Assembly (NCBI RefSeq): GCF_051401765.1
Contig: NW_027480423.1
Span: 18,786,001 to 18,850,000, forward strand
Reading direction: 5' to 3'
DNA length: 64,000 nt
Source: Calliopsis andreniformis
Taxonomy: Eukaryota > Arthropoda > Insecta > Hymenoptera > Andrenidae
Shown: one piece after another, positions 13,691-25,912 of the stretch
How positions within the stretch are numbered: the stretch's first letter is position 1
How the letters are laid out: each line of letters starts with the position of its first letter
Notes under the pieces: generated by a model
The model's input: only the letters and a program-made list of their open reading frames with translations
What the model was told of the DNA's origin: nothing
The model's database searches: none
Program-made: the position numbers and the translations under genes

Positions 13691-14021
13691 CGCCAGAAGC
13701 ATAAAATTCAATAAAGATGCAACAGTTTTTCCATCGTATAGCAGGAGTAACTGCAAACAGTGTGAAAGTACTGGTCATTTCTACATTCCGGGTAACCTAG
13801 GCTTCACTCTAGGACGTTGTTCCACCAGGTCGAACTGTTGGGGCCTAAGAAGGCAACGCCAGGAGCATAAAATACAATATAAATACAACAGCTTTTCCAT
13901 CGTATAAAATGAATAATTGCAAACAGTGTGAAAGTAATGGTCATTTCTACGTTCCGGGCAACCTAGGCTGCCCTGTAGGCTGTTGCTCCTCCAGATGGAA
14001 TAGCTAGGGCCTTAGAAGTCA

Positions 14022-14357
14022 ACGCCCGAAGCATAAAATGCAAAATAAATATAACAGCTTTTCCATCGTATGAAACGGATAACAGCAACCAGTCTGAAAG
14101 TACTGGTCATTTCTACGTTCCGGGTAACCTAGGTTTCACACTAGGGCGCTGCTCCACCAGATCGAATAGCTAGGGACTTAGAATTCAACGCCAGAAGGAT
14201 AAAATACAATATAAGAACAACAGTTTTTCCGTCGTATAAAATGAATAATTGCTACCAGTGTGAAAGTTATGGTCATTTCTACGTCCCGGGCAACCTAGGC
14301 TTCACTGTAGAGTGATGCTCCTCCAGATCGACTAGGTAGTGCCTTAGAAGGCAACGC
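14022..14357 (+). repeat. Two-unit remnant of the 30-unit HOR start
   Basis: This tract repeats 4,060-4,370 and 9,040-9,350, including ATGAAACGGATAACAGC and GTAGAGTGATGCTCCTCC. It then departs at GCAACGCCAGAAGC. It looks like the start of a third HOR copy that is cut short and joined to other units. Confidence 0.8.
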
Positions 14358-14491
14358 CAGAAGCATAAAATACGATAAAGATGCAACAGCTTTCAATCGT
14401 ATAACCGGAATAACTGCAAACAGTTTGAAAGTACTGGTCATTTATACGTTCCGGGCAACCTAGGCTTCACTCTAGGGCGTTGCTCCACCAG

Positions 14492-16648
14492 ATCGAAATA
14501 TTAGGGCCTAAGAAGTCAACGCCCGAAGCATTAAATACGATATAAATACAACAGCTTTTCCATCGTATAAAATGAATAATTGCATACAGTGTGAAAGTTA
14601 TGGTCATTTCTACGTGCCGGGCAACCTAGGCTTCACCCTAGGGCGTTGTTCCACCAGACCGAATAGTTAGGGCCTAAGAAGTGAACGCCAGAAGCATAAA
14701 ATACCATATAAATACAACTGTTTTTCCATCGTATAAAAGGAATAATTGCAAACAGTGTGAAAGCAATTGTCATTTCTACGTTCCGGGCAACCTAGGCTTC
14801 ACTCTAGGGCGCTGCTCCACAAGATCAAACGGTTAGGGCCTTAGAAGTCAACGCCCGAAGCATAAAATACAAAATAAAAAGAACAGTTTTTCCATTGTAT
14901 AAAACGAATAATTGCTACCAGTGTAAAAGTTATGGTCATTTCTACGTTCCGGGCAACCCAGGCTTCACCCTAGGGCGTTGTTCCACCAGATCGAATAGTT
15001 AGGGCCTAAGAAGTGAACGCCAGAATCATAAAATACAATATAAATACAACAGTTTTTCCATCGTATAAAAGGAATAATAGCAACCAGTGTGAAAGTTATG
15101 TTCATTTCAACGTTCCGGGCAACCTAGGCTTCACTCTAGGGCGGTGCTCCTCCAGATCAAATAGTTAGGGCCTAAGAAGTCAACGCCAGAAGCATAAATT
15201 ACAATATAAGTACAACAGCTTTTCCATCGTATGTAATGTATATTTACAAACAGTGTGGGAGTAACGGTCATTTCTACGTTCCGGGCAACCTAGGCTGCAC
15301 TCTAGTGTGTTGCTCCACCAGTTGGAATAGATAGGGACTTAGAATTCAATGCCAGAAGCATAAAATGCAAAATAAATAGAACAGTTTTTCCATTGTACAA
15401 AACGAATAACTGTAACCAGTGTGAAAGTACTGATCATTTCTACGTTCCGGGCAACCTAGGCTTCACCCTAGGGCGTTGTTCCACCAGACCGAATAGTTAG
15501 GGCCTAAGAAGTGAACGCCAGAAGCATAAAATACCATATAAATACAACTGTTTTTCCATCGTATAAAAGGAATAATTGCATGCAGTGTGAAAGCAATTGT
15601 CATTTCTACGTTCCGGGCAACCTAGGCTTCACTCTAGGGCGCTGCTCCACAAGATCAAACGGTTAGGGCCTTAGAAGTCAACGCCCGAAGCATAAAATAC
15701 AAAATAAAAAGAACAGTTTTTCCATTGTATAAAACGAATAATTGCTACCAGTGTAAAAGTTATGGTCATTTCTACGTTCCGGGCAACCCAGGCTTCACCC
15801 TAGGGCGTTGTTCCACCAGATCGAATAGTTAGGGCCTAAGAAGTCAACGCCAGAAGCATAAATTACAATATAAGTACAACAGCTTTTACATCGTATATAA
15901 TGTATATTTGCAAACAGTGTGGAAGTAATGGTCACCTCTACGTTCCGGGCAACCTAGGCTTCACCCTAGGGTGTTGCTCCACCAGATGGAATTGCTAGGG
16001 ACTTAGAATCCAATGCCAGAAGCATAAAATGCAATATAAATATAACAGCTTTTCCATCGTATAAAAGGAATAATAGCAACCAGTGTGAAATTTATGGTCA
16101 TTTCTACGTTCCGGGCAACCTAGGCTTCACCCTAGGCCGTTGCTCCAACAGATTGAATAGTTAGGACCTTAGAAGTCAATGCCCGAAGCATAAAATGCAA
16201 TAAAAATACATCAGTTTTTCCATCATATAACAGGAATAATTGCAACCAGTTTGAAAGTGATGGTCATTTCTACGTTCCGGGTAACCTAGGCTTCACTCTA
16301 GGACGTTGTTCCACCAGGTCGAACTGTTGGGGCCTAAGAAGGCAACGCCAGGAGCATAAAATACAATATAAATACAACAGCTTTTCCATCGTATAAAATG
16401 AATAATTGCTACCAGTGTGAAAGTTATGGTCATTTCTACGTCCCGGGCAACCTAGGCTTCACTGTAGAGTGATGCTCCTCCAGATCGACTAGGTAGTGCC
16501 TTAGAAGGCAACGCCAGAAGCATAAAATACGATAAAGATGCAACAGCTTTCAATCGTATAACCGGAATAACTGCAAACAGTTTGAAAGTACTGGTCATTT
16601 ATACGTTCCGGGCAACCTAGGCTTCACTCTAGGGCATTGCTCCACCAG
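14492..16648 (+). repeat. Shortened copy (13 units) of the 11,671-14,491 block (17 units)
   Basis: The marker ATCGAAATATTAGGG occurs at 11,671 and 14,492, an offset of 2,821 bp (17 units less 1 bp). The offset then steps to 2,489, 2,655, 2,489 and 2,157 bp. These steps are losses of 2, 1 and 2 whole units and one gain. The gained unit (GCGCTGCTCCACAAG, about 15,640) is present in copy 1 of the large HOR but lost from copy 2, so this copy preserves an older state there. Confidence 0.82.
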
Positions 16649-17143
16649 ATCGAATAGCTAGGGACTTAGAATTCAATGCCCGAAGCATAAAATGCAATAT
16701 AAATATAACAGCTTTTCAATCGTATAAAACGAATAATTGCAAACAGTGTGATAGTTACGGTCATTTCTACGTTTCGGGCAACCTTGGCTTCACACAAGGG
16801 CGTTGTTCCACCAGATCGAATAGTTAGGGCCTAAGAAGTGAACGCCAGAAGCATAAAATGCAATAAAAATACAACAGCTTTTCCATCCCATAAACCGAAT
16901 AATTGCAACCAGTGTGAAAGTTGTGGACATTTATAGATTCCGAGCAACCTAGTGTTCACTCTAGGGAGTTGCTCCACCAGATCGAATAGTTAGGGCCTTA
17001 GAAGTCAACGCCAGAAGCATAAAATACAATAAAGATGCAACAGTTTTTCCATCGTATAACAGGAATAACTGCAACCAGTTTGAAAGTGATGGTCATTTCT
17101 ACGTTCCGGGAAACCTAGGTTTCACTCTAGGGCGTTGCTCCAC
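16640..17143 (+). repeat. Three-unit segment duplicated at 18,798-19,301
   Basis: It matches the later copy at an offset of 2,158 bp, exactly 13 units. Shared rare features include CACACAAGGGCGTTG, TCCATCCCATAAA(A/C)CG and CTAGTGTTCACTCTAGGGAG. The copies diverge after the CCGGGAAACCTAGGTTTC unit. Confidence 0.82.
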
Positions 17144-18584
17144 CAGATCGATTAGCTAGAGACTTAGAATTCAAAGCCAGAAGGATAAAATACAGCATAA
17201 GTACAACAGTTTTTCCATCGTATAACAGGAATAACTGCAACCAGTGTGAAAGTACTGGTCATTTCTACGTTCCGGGTAACCTAGCTGTCACTCTATGGCG
17301 TTGCTCCACCATATCTAATAGCTACGGCCTTAGAAGTCAACGCCAGAAGCATAAAATATCATAAAAATGCAACCGTTTTTCCATCGTATAGCAGGACTAA
17401 TTGCAACCAGTGTGAAAGTTATGGCCATTTCTACATTCCGAGCAACCTAGGATTCACTCTAGGGCGTTTTTCCAACAGACCGAATAGTTAGTGCCTATGG
17501 AGTCAACGCTAGAAGCATAAAATACAATATAAGTACAACAGTTTTTCTATCGCATAAAATGAATAATTGCATACATTGTGAAAGTTATGGTCATTTCTAC
17601 GTTCCGGGCAATCTAGGTTTCACACTAGGGCGTTTCTCCACCACATCTAATAACTACGGCCTTAGAAGTCAACGCAAGGAGCATAAAATACAATATAAAT
17701 ACAACAGCTTTGCCATCGTATAAAATGAATAATTGCAAGCAGTGTGAAAGTAAGGGTCATTTCTACTTTCCGGGCAACCTAGGCTTCACCCTAGGGCGTT
17801 GCTCCACCAGATCGAATAGTTGAGAGCCTTAGAAGTCAACGCCAGAAGCATAAAATACAATATAAATACAACAGTTTTTGCATTGTGTAGAATGGATAAT
17901 TGCAACCAGTGTGAAAGTAATGATCATTTCGGCGTTTCGGGCATCCTAGACTTAACTCTGAGGCATTGCTCCACCAGATCGAATAGTTAGCGCCTAAGAA
18001 GTCAACGCCGGAAGCATAAAACACAATATAAATACAACAGCTTCTCCCTCGTATAAAACGAGTAATTGCAAGCAGTGTGAATGTTATGGTCATTTCTACG
18101 TTCCGGGCAACTTACGCTTCACTCTAGGGCGTTGCTCCACCAGATCGAATAGTAAGGGCCTTAGAAGTCAACGCCAGAAGCATAAAATACGATAAAGATG
18201 CAACAGCTTTCAATCGTATAACCGGAATAACTGCAAACTGTTTGAAAGTACTGGTCATTCATACGTTCCGGGTAACCTAGGTTTCACTCTAGGGCGCTGC
18301 TCCACCAGATCGATTAGCTAGGAACTTAGGATTCAACGCCAGAAGAATAAAATGCAATATAAGTACAACAGTTTTTCCATCGAATCAAATGAATAATTGC
18401 AAACATTGTGAAAGTAATGGTCATTTCTACGTTCCGTTCATCCTAGGCGTCACTATAGGGCGTTGCTCCACCACATCTAATCGCTACGGCCTTAGAAGTC
18501 AACGCCAGAAGCATAAAATACAATATAAATACAACAGCTTTTACATCGTATAAAATGAATAATTGCTACCAGTGTGAAAGGTAT

Positions 18585-18750
18585 GGTCATTTCTACGTTC
18601 CGGGCAACCTAGGCTTCACTCTAGGGCGTTGCTCCAACAGATCGAATAGTTAGGGCCTTAGAAGTCAACACCCGAAGCATAAAATACCATATAAATACAA
18701 CAGCTTTTCCATCCTATATAATGTGTATTTGCAAACAGTGTGAAAGTAAT
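18585..18750 (+). repeat. Representative single satellite unit (166 bp)
   Basis: This unit starts at the GGTCATTTCTACG landmark; the next such landmark starts exactly 166 bp later. It shows the full order of landmarks: TTCCGGGCAACCTAGG, CTCTAGGGCGTTGCTCC, ATCGAATAGTTAGGGCC, GCATAAAATAC, ATAAATACAACAG and TTTTCCATC, then the GCAAACAGTGTGAAAG end. It is given as a phase reference. The choice of first base is arbitrary, because a tandem repeat has no natural start. Confidence 0.9.
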
Positions 18751-18797
18751 GGACATTTCTACGTTCCGGGCAACCTAGGCTTCACCCTAGGGCGTTG

Positions 18798-19301
18798 CTC
18801 CACCAGATCGAATAGCTAGGGACTTAGAATTCAATGCCTGAAGCATAAAATGCAATATAAATATAACAGCTTTTCAATCGTATAAAACGAATAATTGCAA
18901 CCAGTGTGATAGTTACGGTCCTTTCTACGTCACGGGCAACCTTGGCTTCACACAAGGGCGTTGTTCCACCAGATCGAATAGTTAGGGCCTAAGAAGTGAA
19001 CGCCAGAAGCATAAAATGCAATAAAAATACAAAAGCTTTTCGATCCCATAAAACGAATAATTGCAACCAGTGTGAAAGTTGTGGACATTTATACATTCCG
19101 AGCAACCTAGTGTTCACTCTAGGGAGTTGCTCCACCCGATCGAATAGTTAGGGCCTTAGAAGTCAACGCCAGAAGCATAAAATACAATAAAGATGCAACA
19201 GTTTTTCCATCGTATAACAGGAATAACTGCAACCAGTTTGAAAGTGATGGTCATTTCTACGTTCCGGGAAACCTAGGTTTCACTCTAGGGCGTTGCTCCA
19301 C
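18798..19301 (+). repeat. Second copy of the 16,640-17,143 segment
   Basis: This is the 13-unit-offset partner of the preceding block. After it the sequence switches to a unit with CCACATCGAATAGCTACGG, whereas the first copy goes on with ATCGATTAGCTAGAGAC. The two continuations are seen again, close together, in the patchwork at 28,456-29,569. Confidence 0.8.
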
Positions 19302-20439
19302 CACATCGAATAGCTACGGCCTTAGAAGTCAACGCCAGAAGCATAAAATACGATATAAATCCAACAGGTTTTCCATCGTATGAAACGAATAATTGCAACC
19401 AGTGTGAAAGTTATGGTCATCTCTACGTGCCGGGCAACCTAGGCTTCACCCTAGGGCGTTGTTCCACCAGATGGAATAGTTAGGGCCTAGGAAGTCAACG
19501 CCAGAAGCATAAAATACGATATAAATACAACAGCTTTTCCATCGTATAAAACGAATAATGGTAACCAGTTTGAAAGTTATGGTCATTTCTACGTTCCGGT
19601 CAACCTAGGCTTCACTCTAGGACGTTGCTCCACCAGATCGAGTAGTTAGGGCCTAAGAAGTCAGCGCCAGAAGCATAAAATACAATAAAGGTGCAACAGT
19701 TTTTCCATCGTATAACAGAAATAATTGCAACCGTTGTGAAGGTGATGGAATGTTCTACGATCCGGGCAACCTAGGCTTCACCCTAGGGCGGTGCTCCACC
19801 AGAGCAAATAGTTAGGGCCTAAGAAGTCAACGCCAGAAGCATAAATTACAATACAAGTACAACAGCTTTTCCATCGTATATAATGTATATTTGCAAACAG
19901 TGTTAAGGTAATGGTCATTTCTACGTTCCGGGCAACCTAGGCTTCACTCTAGGGCGTTGCTCCACCAGATCGAACAGTTAGGGCCTTAGAAGTCAACGCT
20001 AGAAGCATACAATACAATATAAATACAATAGCTTTTCCATCGTATAAAATGAATAATTGCAAACAGTGTGAAAGTCATTCTCATTTCTACGTTCCGGGCA
20101 ACCTAGCCTTCACTCTAGGGCGTTGCTCCACCAGATCGAATAGTTGAGAGCCTTAGAAGTCAACGCCAGAAGCATAAAATACAATATAAATACAACAGTT
20201 TTTGCATTGTGTAGAATGGATAATTGCAACCAGTGTGAAAGTTATGGTCATTGCTACGTTTCGGGCATCCTAGGCTTCACCCAAGGGCGTTGTTCCACCA
20301 GATGGAATAGTTAGGGCCTAAGAAGTCAACGCCAGAAGCATAAAATACGAGATAAATACAACAGATTTTCCATCGTATAAAACAAATAATTGCAACCAGT
20401 GTGAATGTTATGGTCATTTCTACATTCCGAGCAACCTAG

Positions 20440-21268
20440 GCTTCACCCTAGGGCGTTGCTCCACCAGACCGAATAGTTACGGCCTAAGAAGTCAACGCCA
20501 GAAGCATAAAATACGACATAAATACAACAGCATTTCCATCGTATAAAAGGAATAATTGCAAACAGTGTGAAAGTTATGGTCATTTCTACGTTCCAGGCAA
20601 TCTAGGCTCCACTCTAGGGCGTTGCTCCACCAGATCGAAATGTTAGGGCCTAAGAAGTCAACGCCCGGAGCATAAAATACGATATAAATACAACAGCATT
20701 TCCATCGTATTAAATGAATAATTGCAAACAGTGTAAAAGTAGTGGTCATTTCTAAGTTCCGAGCAACCTAGGCTTCACACTAGGGCGGTGCTCCAACATA
20801 TCGAATAGCTACGGCCTTAGAAGTCTACGCCGAAGCATAAAATACAATATAAATATAACAGTTTTTCCATCGTATAGAACGAATAATAGCAACCAGTGTG
20901 AAAGTTATGGTCATTTTTGCATTCCGGGCACACTAGGCTTCACTCTAGTGCGTTGTGCCACCAGATGGAATAGTTAGGTCCTAAGAAGTCAACGCCAGAA
21001 GCATAAAAAACGATATAAATACAACAGTTTTTCCATCGTATAAAACGAATAATAGCAACCAGTGTGAATGTTATGGTCATTTCTAAGTTCCGGGCAACCT
21101 AGGCTTCACTCTAGGGCGTTGCTCCACCAGATCATACAGTTAGGGCCATAGAAGTCAACGCCCGAAGCATAAAACACAAAATAAATAGAACGGTTTTTCC
21201 ATTGTAGAAAACGAATAATTGCTACCAGTTTGAAAGTGATGGCCAATTCTACGTTCCGGGCAACCTAG
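20440..21268 (+). repeat. Five-unit block duplicated at 30,388-31,216
   Basis: About 830 bp matches at a constant offset of 9,948 bp, with shared rare variants AATACGACATAAATAC, GCAATCTAGGCTCC, TTTTTGCATTCCGGGCACAC and GTGCGTTGTGCC. The two copies sit at the left and right margins of the 21-30 kb HOR domain. Confidence 0.85.
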
Positions 21269-21270
21269 GT

Positions 21271-23758
21271 TTCACTCCAGGGCGTTGCTCCACCAGACCA
21301 AATAGTTACGGCCTAAGAAGTCAACGCCAGAAGCATAAAATACGATATAAATACAACAGCTTTTCCATCGTATAAAACGAATAATTGCAACAAGTATGAA
21401 AGTTATGGTCATTTCTACATTTCGAGCAACCTAGGCTTCACTCTAGGGCGTTGCTCCGCCAGATCGAATAGTTAGGTCCTTAGAAGTCAACGCCAGAAGC
21501 ATAAAATACGATATAAATACAACAGTTTTCCATCGTATAAAAGGAATAATTGCAAACAGCGTGAAAGTAATGGTCATTTCTACGTTCCGGACAACCTAGG
21601 CTTCACTCTACGGCGTTGTTCCACCAGATCGGATAGTTAGGACCTAAGAAGACAACACCAGAAGAATAAAATACAACATAAATACAACAGCCTTTACACC
21701 GTATAAAACGAATAATTGCGACCTGTGTGAAGATTATGGTTATATCTACGTTCCGGGCAACCTAGGCTTCACTGTAGGGCGTTGCTCCACTAGATCGATA
21801 TGTTAGGGCCTAAGAAGTCAACGCCCGAAGCATAAAATACGATATAAATACAACAGTTTTCCATCGTATAAAAGGAATAATTGCAAACAGCGTGAAAGTA
21901 ATGGTCATTTCTACGTTCCGGACAACCTAGGCTTCACTCTACGGCGTTGTTCCACCAGATCGGATAGTTAGGACCTAAGAAGACAACACCAGAAGAATAA
22001 AATACAAAATAAATACAACAGCCTTTACACCGTATAAAACGAATAATTGCGACCTGTGTGAAGATTATGGTTATATCTACGTTCCGGGCAACCTAGGCTT
22101 CACTGTAGGGCGTTGCTCCGCTAGATCGATATGTTAGGGCCTAAGAAGTCAACGCCCGAAGCATAAAATACGATACAAATACAATAGCTTTTCCATCGTA
22201 TTAAATGAATAATTGCAAACAGTGTGAAAGTAGTGGTCATTTCTACGTTCCGAGCAACCTAGGCTTCACTCTAGGGCGGTGCACCACCATATCGAATATC
22301 TACGGATTAAGAAGCCTACGCCTGAAGCATAAAATACAATAAAAATACAACAGTGTTTCCATCATATAACAGGAATAATTGCAACCAGTTTGAAAGTGAT
22401 GGTCATTTCTACGTTCCGGGCAACCTAGGCTTCACCCTAGGCCGTTGTTCCACCAGATTGAATAGTTAGGGCCTAAGAAGTGAACGCCAGAACCATAAAA
22501 TGCAATAAAAATACAACAGTGTTTCCATCATATAACAGGAATAATTGCAACCAGTTTGAAGGTGATGGCCAATTCCACGTTCCAGGCAACCTAGGCTTCA
22601 CCCTAGGGCGTTGCTCCACCAGACCGAATAGTTACGGCCTAAGAAGTCAACGCCAGAAGCATAAAATACGACATAAATACAACAGCTTTTCCATCGTATA
22701 AAAGGAATAATTGCAACAAGTATGAAAGTTATGGTCATTTCTACATTCCGAGCAACCTAGGCTTCACTCTAGGGCGTTCCTCCGCCAGATCGAATAGTTA
22801 GGTCCTTAGAAGTCAACGCCAGAAGCATAAAATACGATATAAATACAACAGTTTTCCATCGTATTAAATGAATAATTGCAAACAGTGTAATAGTAGTGGT
22901 CATTTCTACGTTCCGAGCAACCTAGGCTTCACTCTAGGGCGGTGCTCCAACATATCGAATAGCTACGGCCTTAGAAGTCTACGCCTGAAGCATAAAATAC
23001 GATATAAATACAACAGTTTTCCATCGTATAAAAGGAATAATTGCAAACAGTGTGAAAGTAATGGTCATTTCTACGTTCCGGGCAACCTAGGCTTCACTCC
23101 AGGGCGTTGCTCCACCAGACCAAATAGTTACGGCCTAAGAAGTCAACGCCAGAAGCATAAAATACGATATAAATACAACAGCTTTTCCATCGTATAAAAG
23201 GAATAATTGCAACAAGTATGAAAGTTATGGTCATTTCTACATTCCGAGCAACCTAGGCTTCACTCTAGGGCGTTGCTCCGCCAGATCGAATAGTTAGGTC
23301 CTTAGAAGTCAACGCCAGAAGCATAAAATACGATATAAATACAACAGTTTTCCATCGTATAAAAGGAATAATTGCAAACAGCGTGAAAGTAATGGTCATT
23401 TCTACTTTCCGGACAACCTAGGCTTCACTCTACGGCGTTGTTCCACCAGATCGAATAGTTAGGACCTAAGAAGTCAACGTCGCCAGAAGCATAAAAAACG
23501 ATATAAATACAACAGTTTTTCCATCGTATAAAACGAATAATAGCAACCAGTGTGAATGTTATGGTCATTTCTAAGTTCCGGGCAACCTAGGCTTCACTCT
23601 AGGGCGTTGCTCCACCAGATCATACAGTTAGGGCCATAGAAGTCAACGCCCGAAGCATAAAACACAAAATAAATAGAACGGTTTTTTCATTGTATAAAAC
23701 GAATAATTGCTACCAGTTTGAAAGTGATGGCCAATTCTACGTTCCGGGCAACCTAGGT
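21271..23758 (+). repeat. 13-unit-type HOR, copy 1 (15 units, 2,488 bp)
   Basis: The copy is bounded by successive occurrences of the marker TTCACTCCAGGGCGTTGC preceded by CCTAGGT. It contains the dimer pair at 21,510-22,171 and variant units with CACCACCATATCGAATATC, AACCATAAAATGCAATAAAA and TCCAACATATCGAATAGC. It is nearly identical to the next copy over long stretches. It is two units longer because units at about 21,310-21,640 are absent from copy 2. A 3-bp insertion (AACGTCGCC, near 23,480) is private to this copy. Confidence 0.82.
21510..22171 (+). repeat. 331-bp dimer repeated twice in tandem
   Basis: 21,510-21,840 and 21,841-22,171 are almost identical dimers. They share AACAGTTTTCCATCG (one T fewer than usual), CAAACAGCGTGAAAG, CTCTACGGCG, AAGACAACACC and AGATTATGGTTATATC. 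Differences are few, for example TACAACATAAATAC against TACAAAATAAATAC. The same double dimer is present in HOR copy 2 (about 24,000-24,310), but copy 3 has only one. Confidence 0.85.
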
Positions 23759-25912
23759 TTCACTCCAGGGCGTTGCTCCACCAGACCAAATAGTTACGGC
23801 CTAAGAAGACAACACCAGAAGAATAAAATACAACATAAATACAACAGCCTTTACACCGTATAAAACGAATAATTGCGACCTGTGTGAAGATTATGGTTAT
23901 ATCTACGTTCCGGGCAACCTAGGCTTCACTGTAGGGCGTTGCTCCACTAGATCGATATGTTAGGGCCTAAGAAGTCAACGCCCGAAGCATAAAATACGAT
24001 ATAAATACAACAGTTTTCCATCGTATAAAAGGAATAATTGCAAACAGCGTGAAAGTAATGGTCATTTCTACGTTCCGGACAACCTAGGCTTCACTCTACG
24101 GCGTTGTTCCACCAGATCGGATAGTTAGGACCTAAGAAGACAACACCAGAAGAATAAAACACAAAATAAATACAACAGCCTTTACACCGTATAAAACGAA
24201 TAATTGCGACCTGTGTGAAGATTATGGTTATATCTACGTTCCGGGCAACCTAGGCTTCACTGTAGGGCGTTGCTCCGCTAGATCGATATGTTAGGGCCTA
24301 AGAAGTCAACGCCCGAAGCATAAAATACGATACAAATACAATAGCTTTTCCATCGTATTAAATGAATAATTGCAAACAGTGTGAAAGTAGTGGTCATTTC
24401 TACGTTCCGAGCAACCTAGGCTTCACTCTAGGGCGGTGCACCACCATATCGAATATCTACGGATTAAGAAGCCTACGCCTGAAGCATAAAATACAATAAA
24501 AATACAACAGTGTTTCCATCATATAACAGGAATAATTGCAACCAGTTTGAAAGTGATGGTCATTTCTACGTTCCGGGCAACCTAGGCTTCACCCTAGGCC
24601 GTTGTTCCACCAGATTGAATAGTTAGGGCCTAAGAAGTGAACGCCAGAACCATAAAATGCAATAAAAATACAACAGTGTTTCCATCATATAACAGGAATA
24701 ATTGCAACCAGTTTGAAGGTGATGGCCAATTCCACGTTCCAGGCAACCTAGGCTTCACCCTAGGGCGTTGCTCCACCAGACCGAATAGTTACGGCCTAAG
24801 AAGTCAACGCCAGAAGCATAAAATACGACATAAATACAACAGCTTTTCCATCGTATAAAAGGAATAATTGCAACAAGTATGAAAGTTATGGTCATTTCTA
24901 CATTCCGAGCAACCTAGGCTTCACACTAGGGCGTTGCTCCGCCAGATCGAATAGTTAGGTCCTTAGAAGTCAACGCCAGAAGCATAAAATACGATATAAA
25001 TACAACAGTTTTCCATCGTATTAAATGAATAATTGCAAACAGTGTAATAGTAGTGGTCATTTCTACGTTCCGAGCAACGTAGGCTTCACTCTAGGGCGGT
25101 GCTCCAACATATCGAATAGCTACGGCCTTAGAAGTCTACGCCTGAAGCATAAAATACGATATAAATACAACAGTTTTCCATCGTATAAAAGGAATAATTG
25201 CAAACAGTGTGAAAGTAATGGTCATTTCTACGTTCCGGGCAACCTAGGCTGCACTCCAGGGCGTTGCTCCACCAGACCAAATAGTTACGGCCTAAGAAGT
25301 CAACGCCAGAAGCATAAAATACGATATAAATACAACAGCTTTTCCATCGTATAAAAGGAATAATTGCAACAAGTATGAAAGTTATGGTCATTTCTACATT
25401 CCGAGCAACCTAGGCTTCACTCTAGGGCGTTGCTCCGCCAGATCGAATAGTTAGGTCCTTAGAAGTCAACGCCAGAAGCATAAAATACGATATAAATACA
25501 ACAGTTTTCCATCGTATAAAAGGAATAATTGCAAACAGCGTGAAAGTAATGGTCATTTCTACTTTCCGGACAACCTAGGCTTCACTCTACGGCGTTGTTC
25601 CACCAGATCGAATAGTTATGACCTAAGAAGTCAACGCCAGAAGCATAAAAAACGATATAAATACAACAGTTTTTCCATCGTATAAAACGAATAATAGCAA
25701 CCAGTGTGAATGTTATGGTCATTTCCAAGTTCCGGGCAACCTAGGCTTCACTCTAGGGCGTTGCTCCACCAGATCATACAGTTAGGGCCTTAGAAGTCAA
25801 CGCCCGAAGCATAAAACACAAAATAAATAGAACGGTTTTTCCATTGTATAAAACGAATAATTGCTACCAGTTTGAAAGTGATGGCCAATTCTACGTTCCG
25901 GGCAACCTAGGT
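23759..25912 (+). repeat. 13-unit-type HOR, copy 2 (13 units, 2,154 bp)
   Basis: It begins at the same CACTCCAGGG marker and then goes directly to the AAGACAACACCAGAAGAATA unit. Most of it aligns with copy 1 at an offset of about 2,157 bp with very few differences, which implies recent amplification. Single-base differences such as GAGCAACGTAGGC (about 25,075) against GAGCAACCTAGGC are private to this copy. Confidence 0.82.

Larger units (their letters stand above)
16649..21270 (+). repeat. Mixed satellite stretch between HOR domains
   Basis: About 28 units without one dominant period. It contains a 13-unit-offset duplication (16,640-17,143 with 18,798-19,301), a 14-unit-offset duplication (about 17,780-17,920 with 20,104-20,244, marker GTTGAGAGCCTTAG), a CTTAACTCTGAGG unit at 17,951-17,963 and several TATATAATGTATATTTGC-type units (for example about 18,715 and 19,880). 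No non-satellite sequence is seen. Confidence 0.85.

Noticed and set aside
18700..18735. TATATAATGTATATTTGC units as promoters with TATA boxes
   Set aside because: They are a recurring unit variant (also near 7,600, 12,410, 15,895, 34,475, 48,415 and 53,880) with no gene downstream, and the unit's A+T-rich half readily gives such strings.
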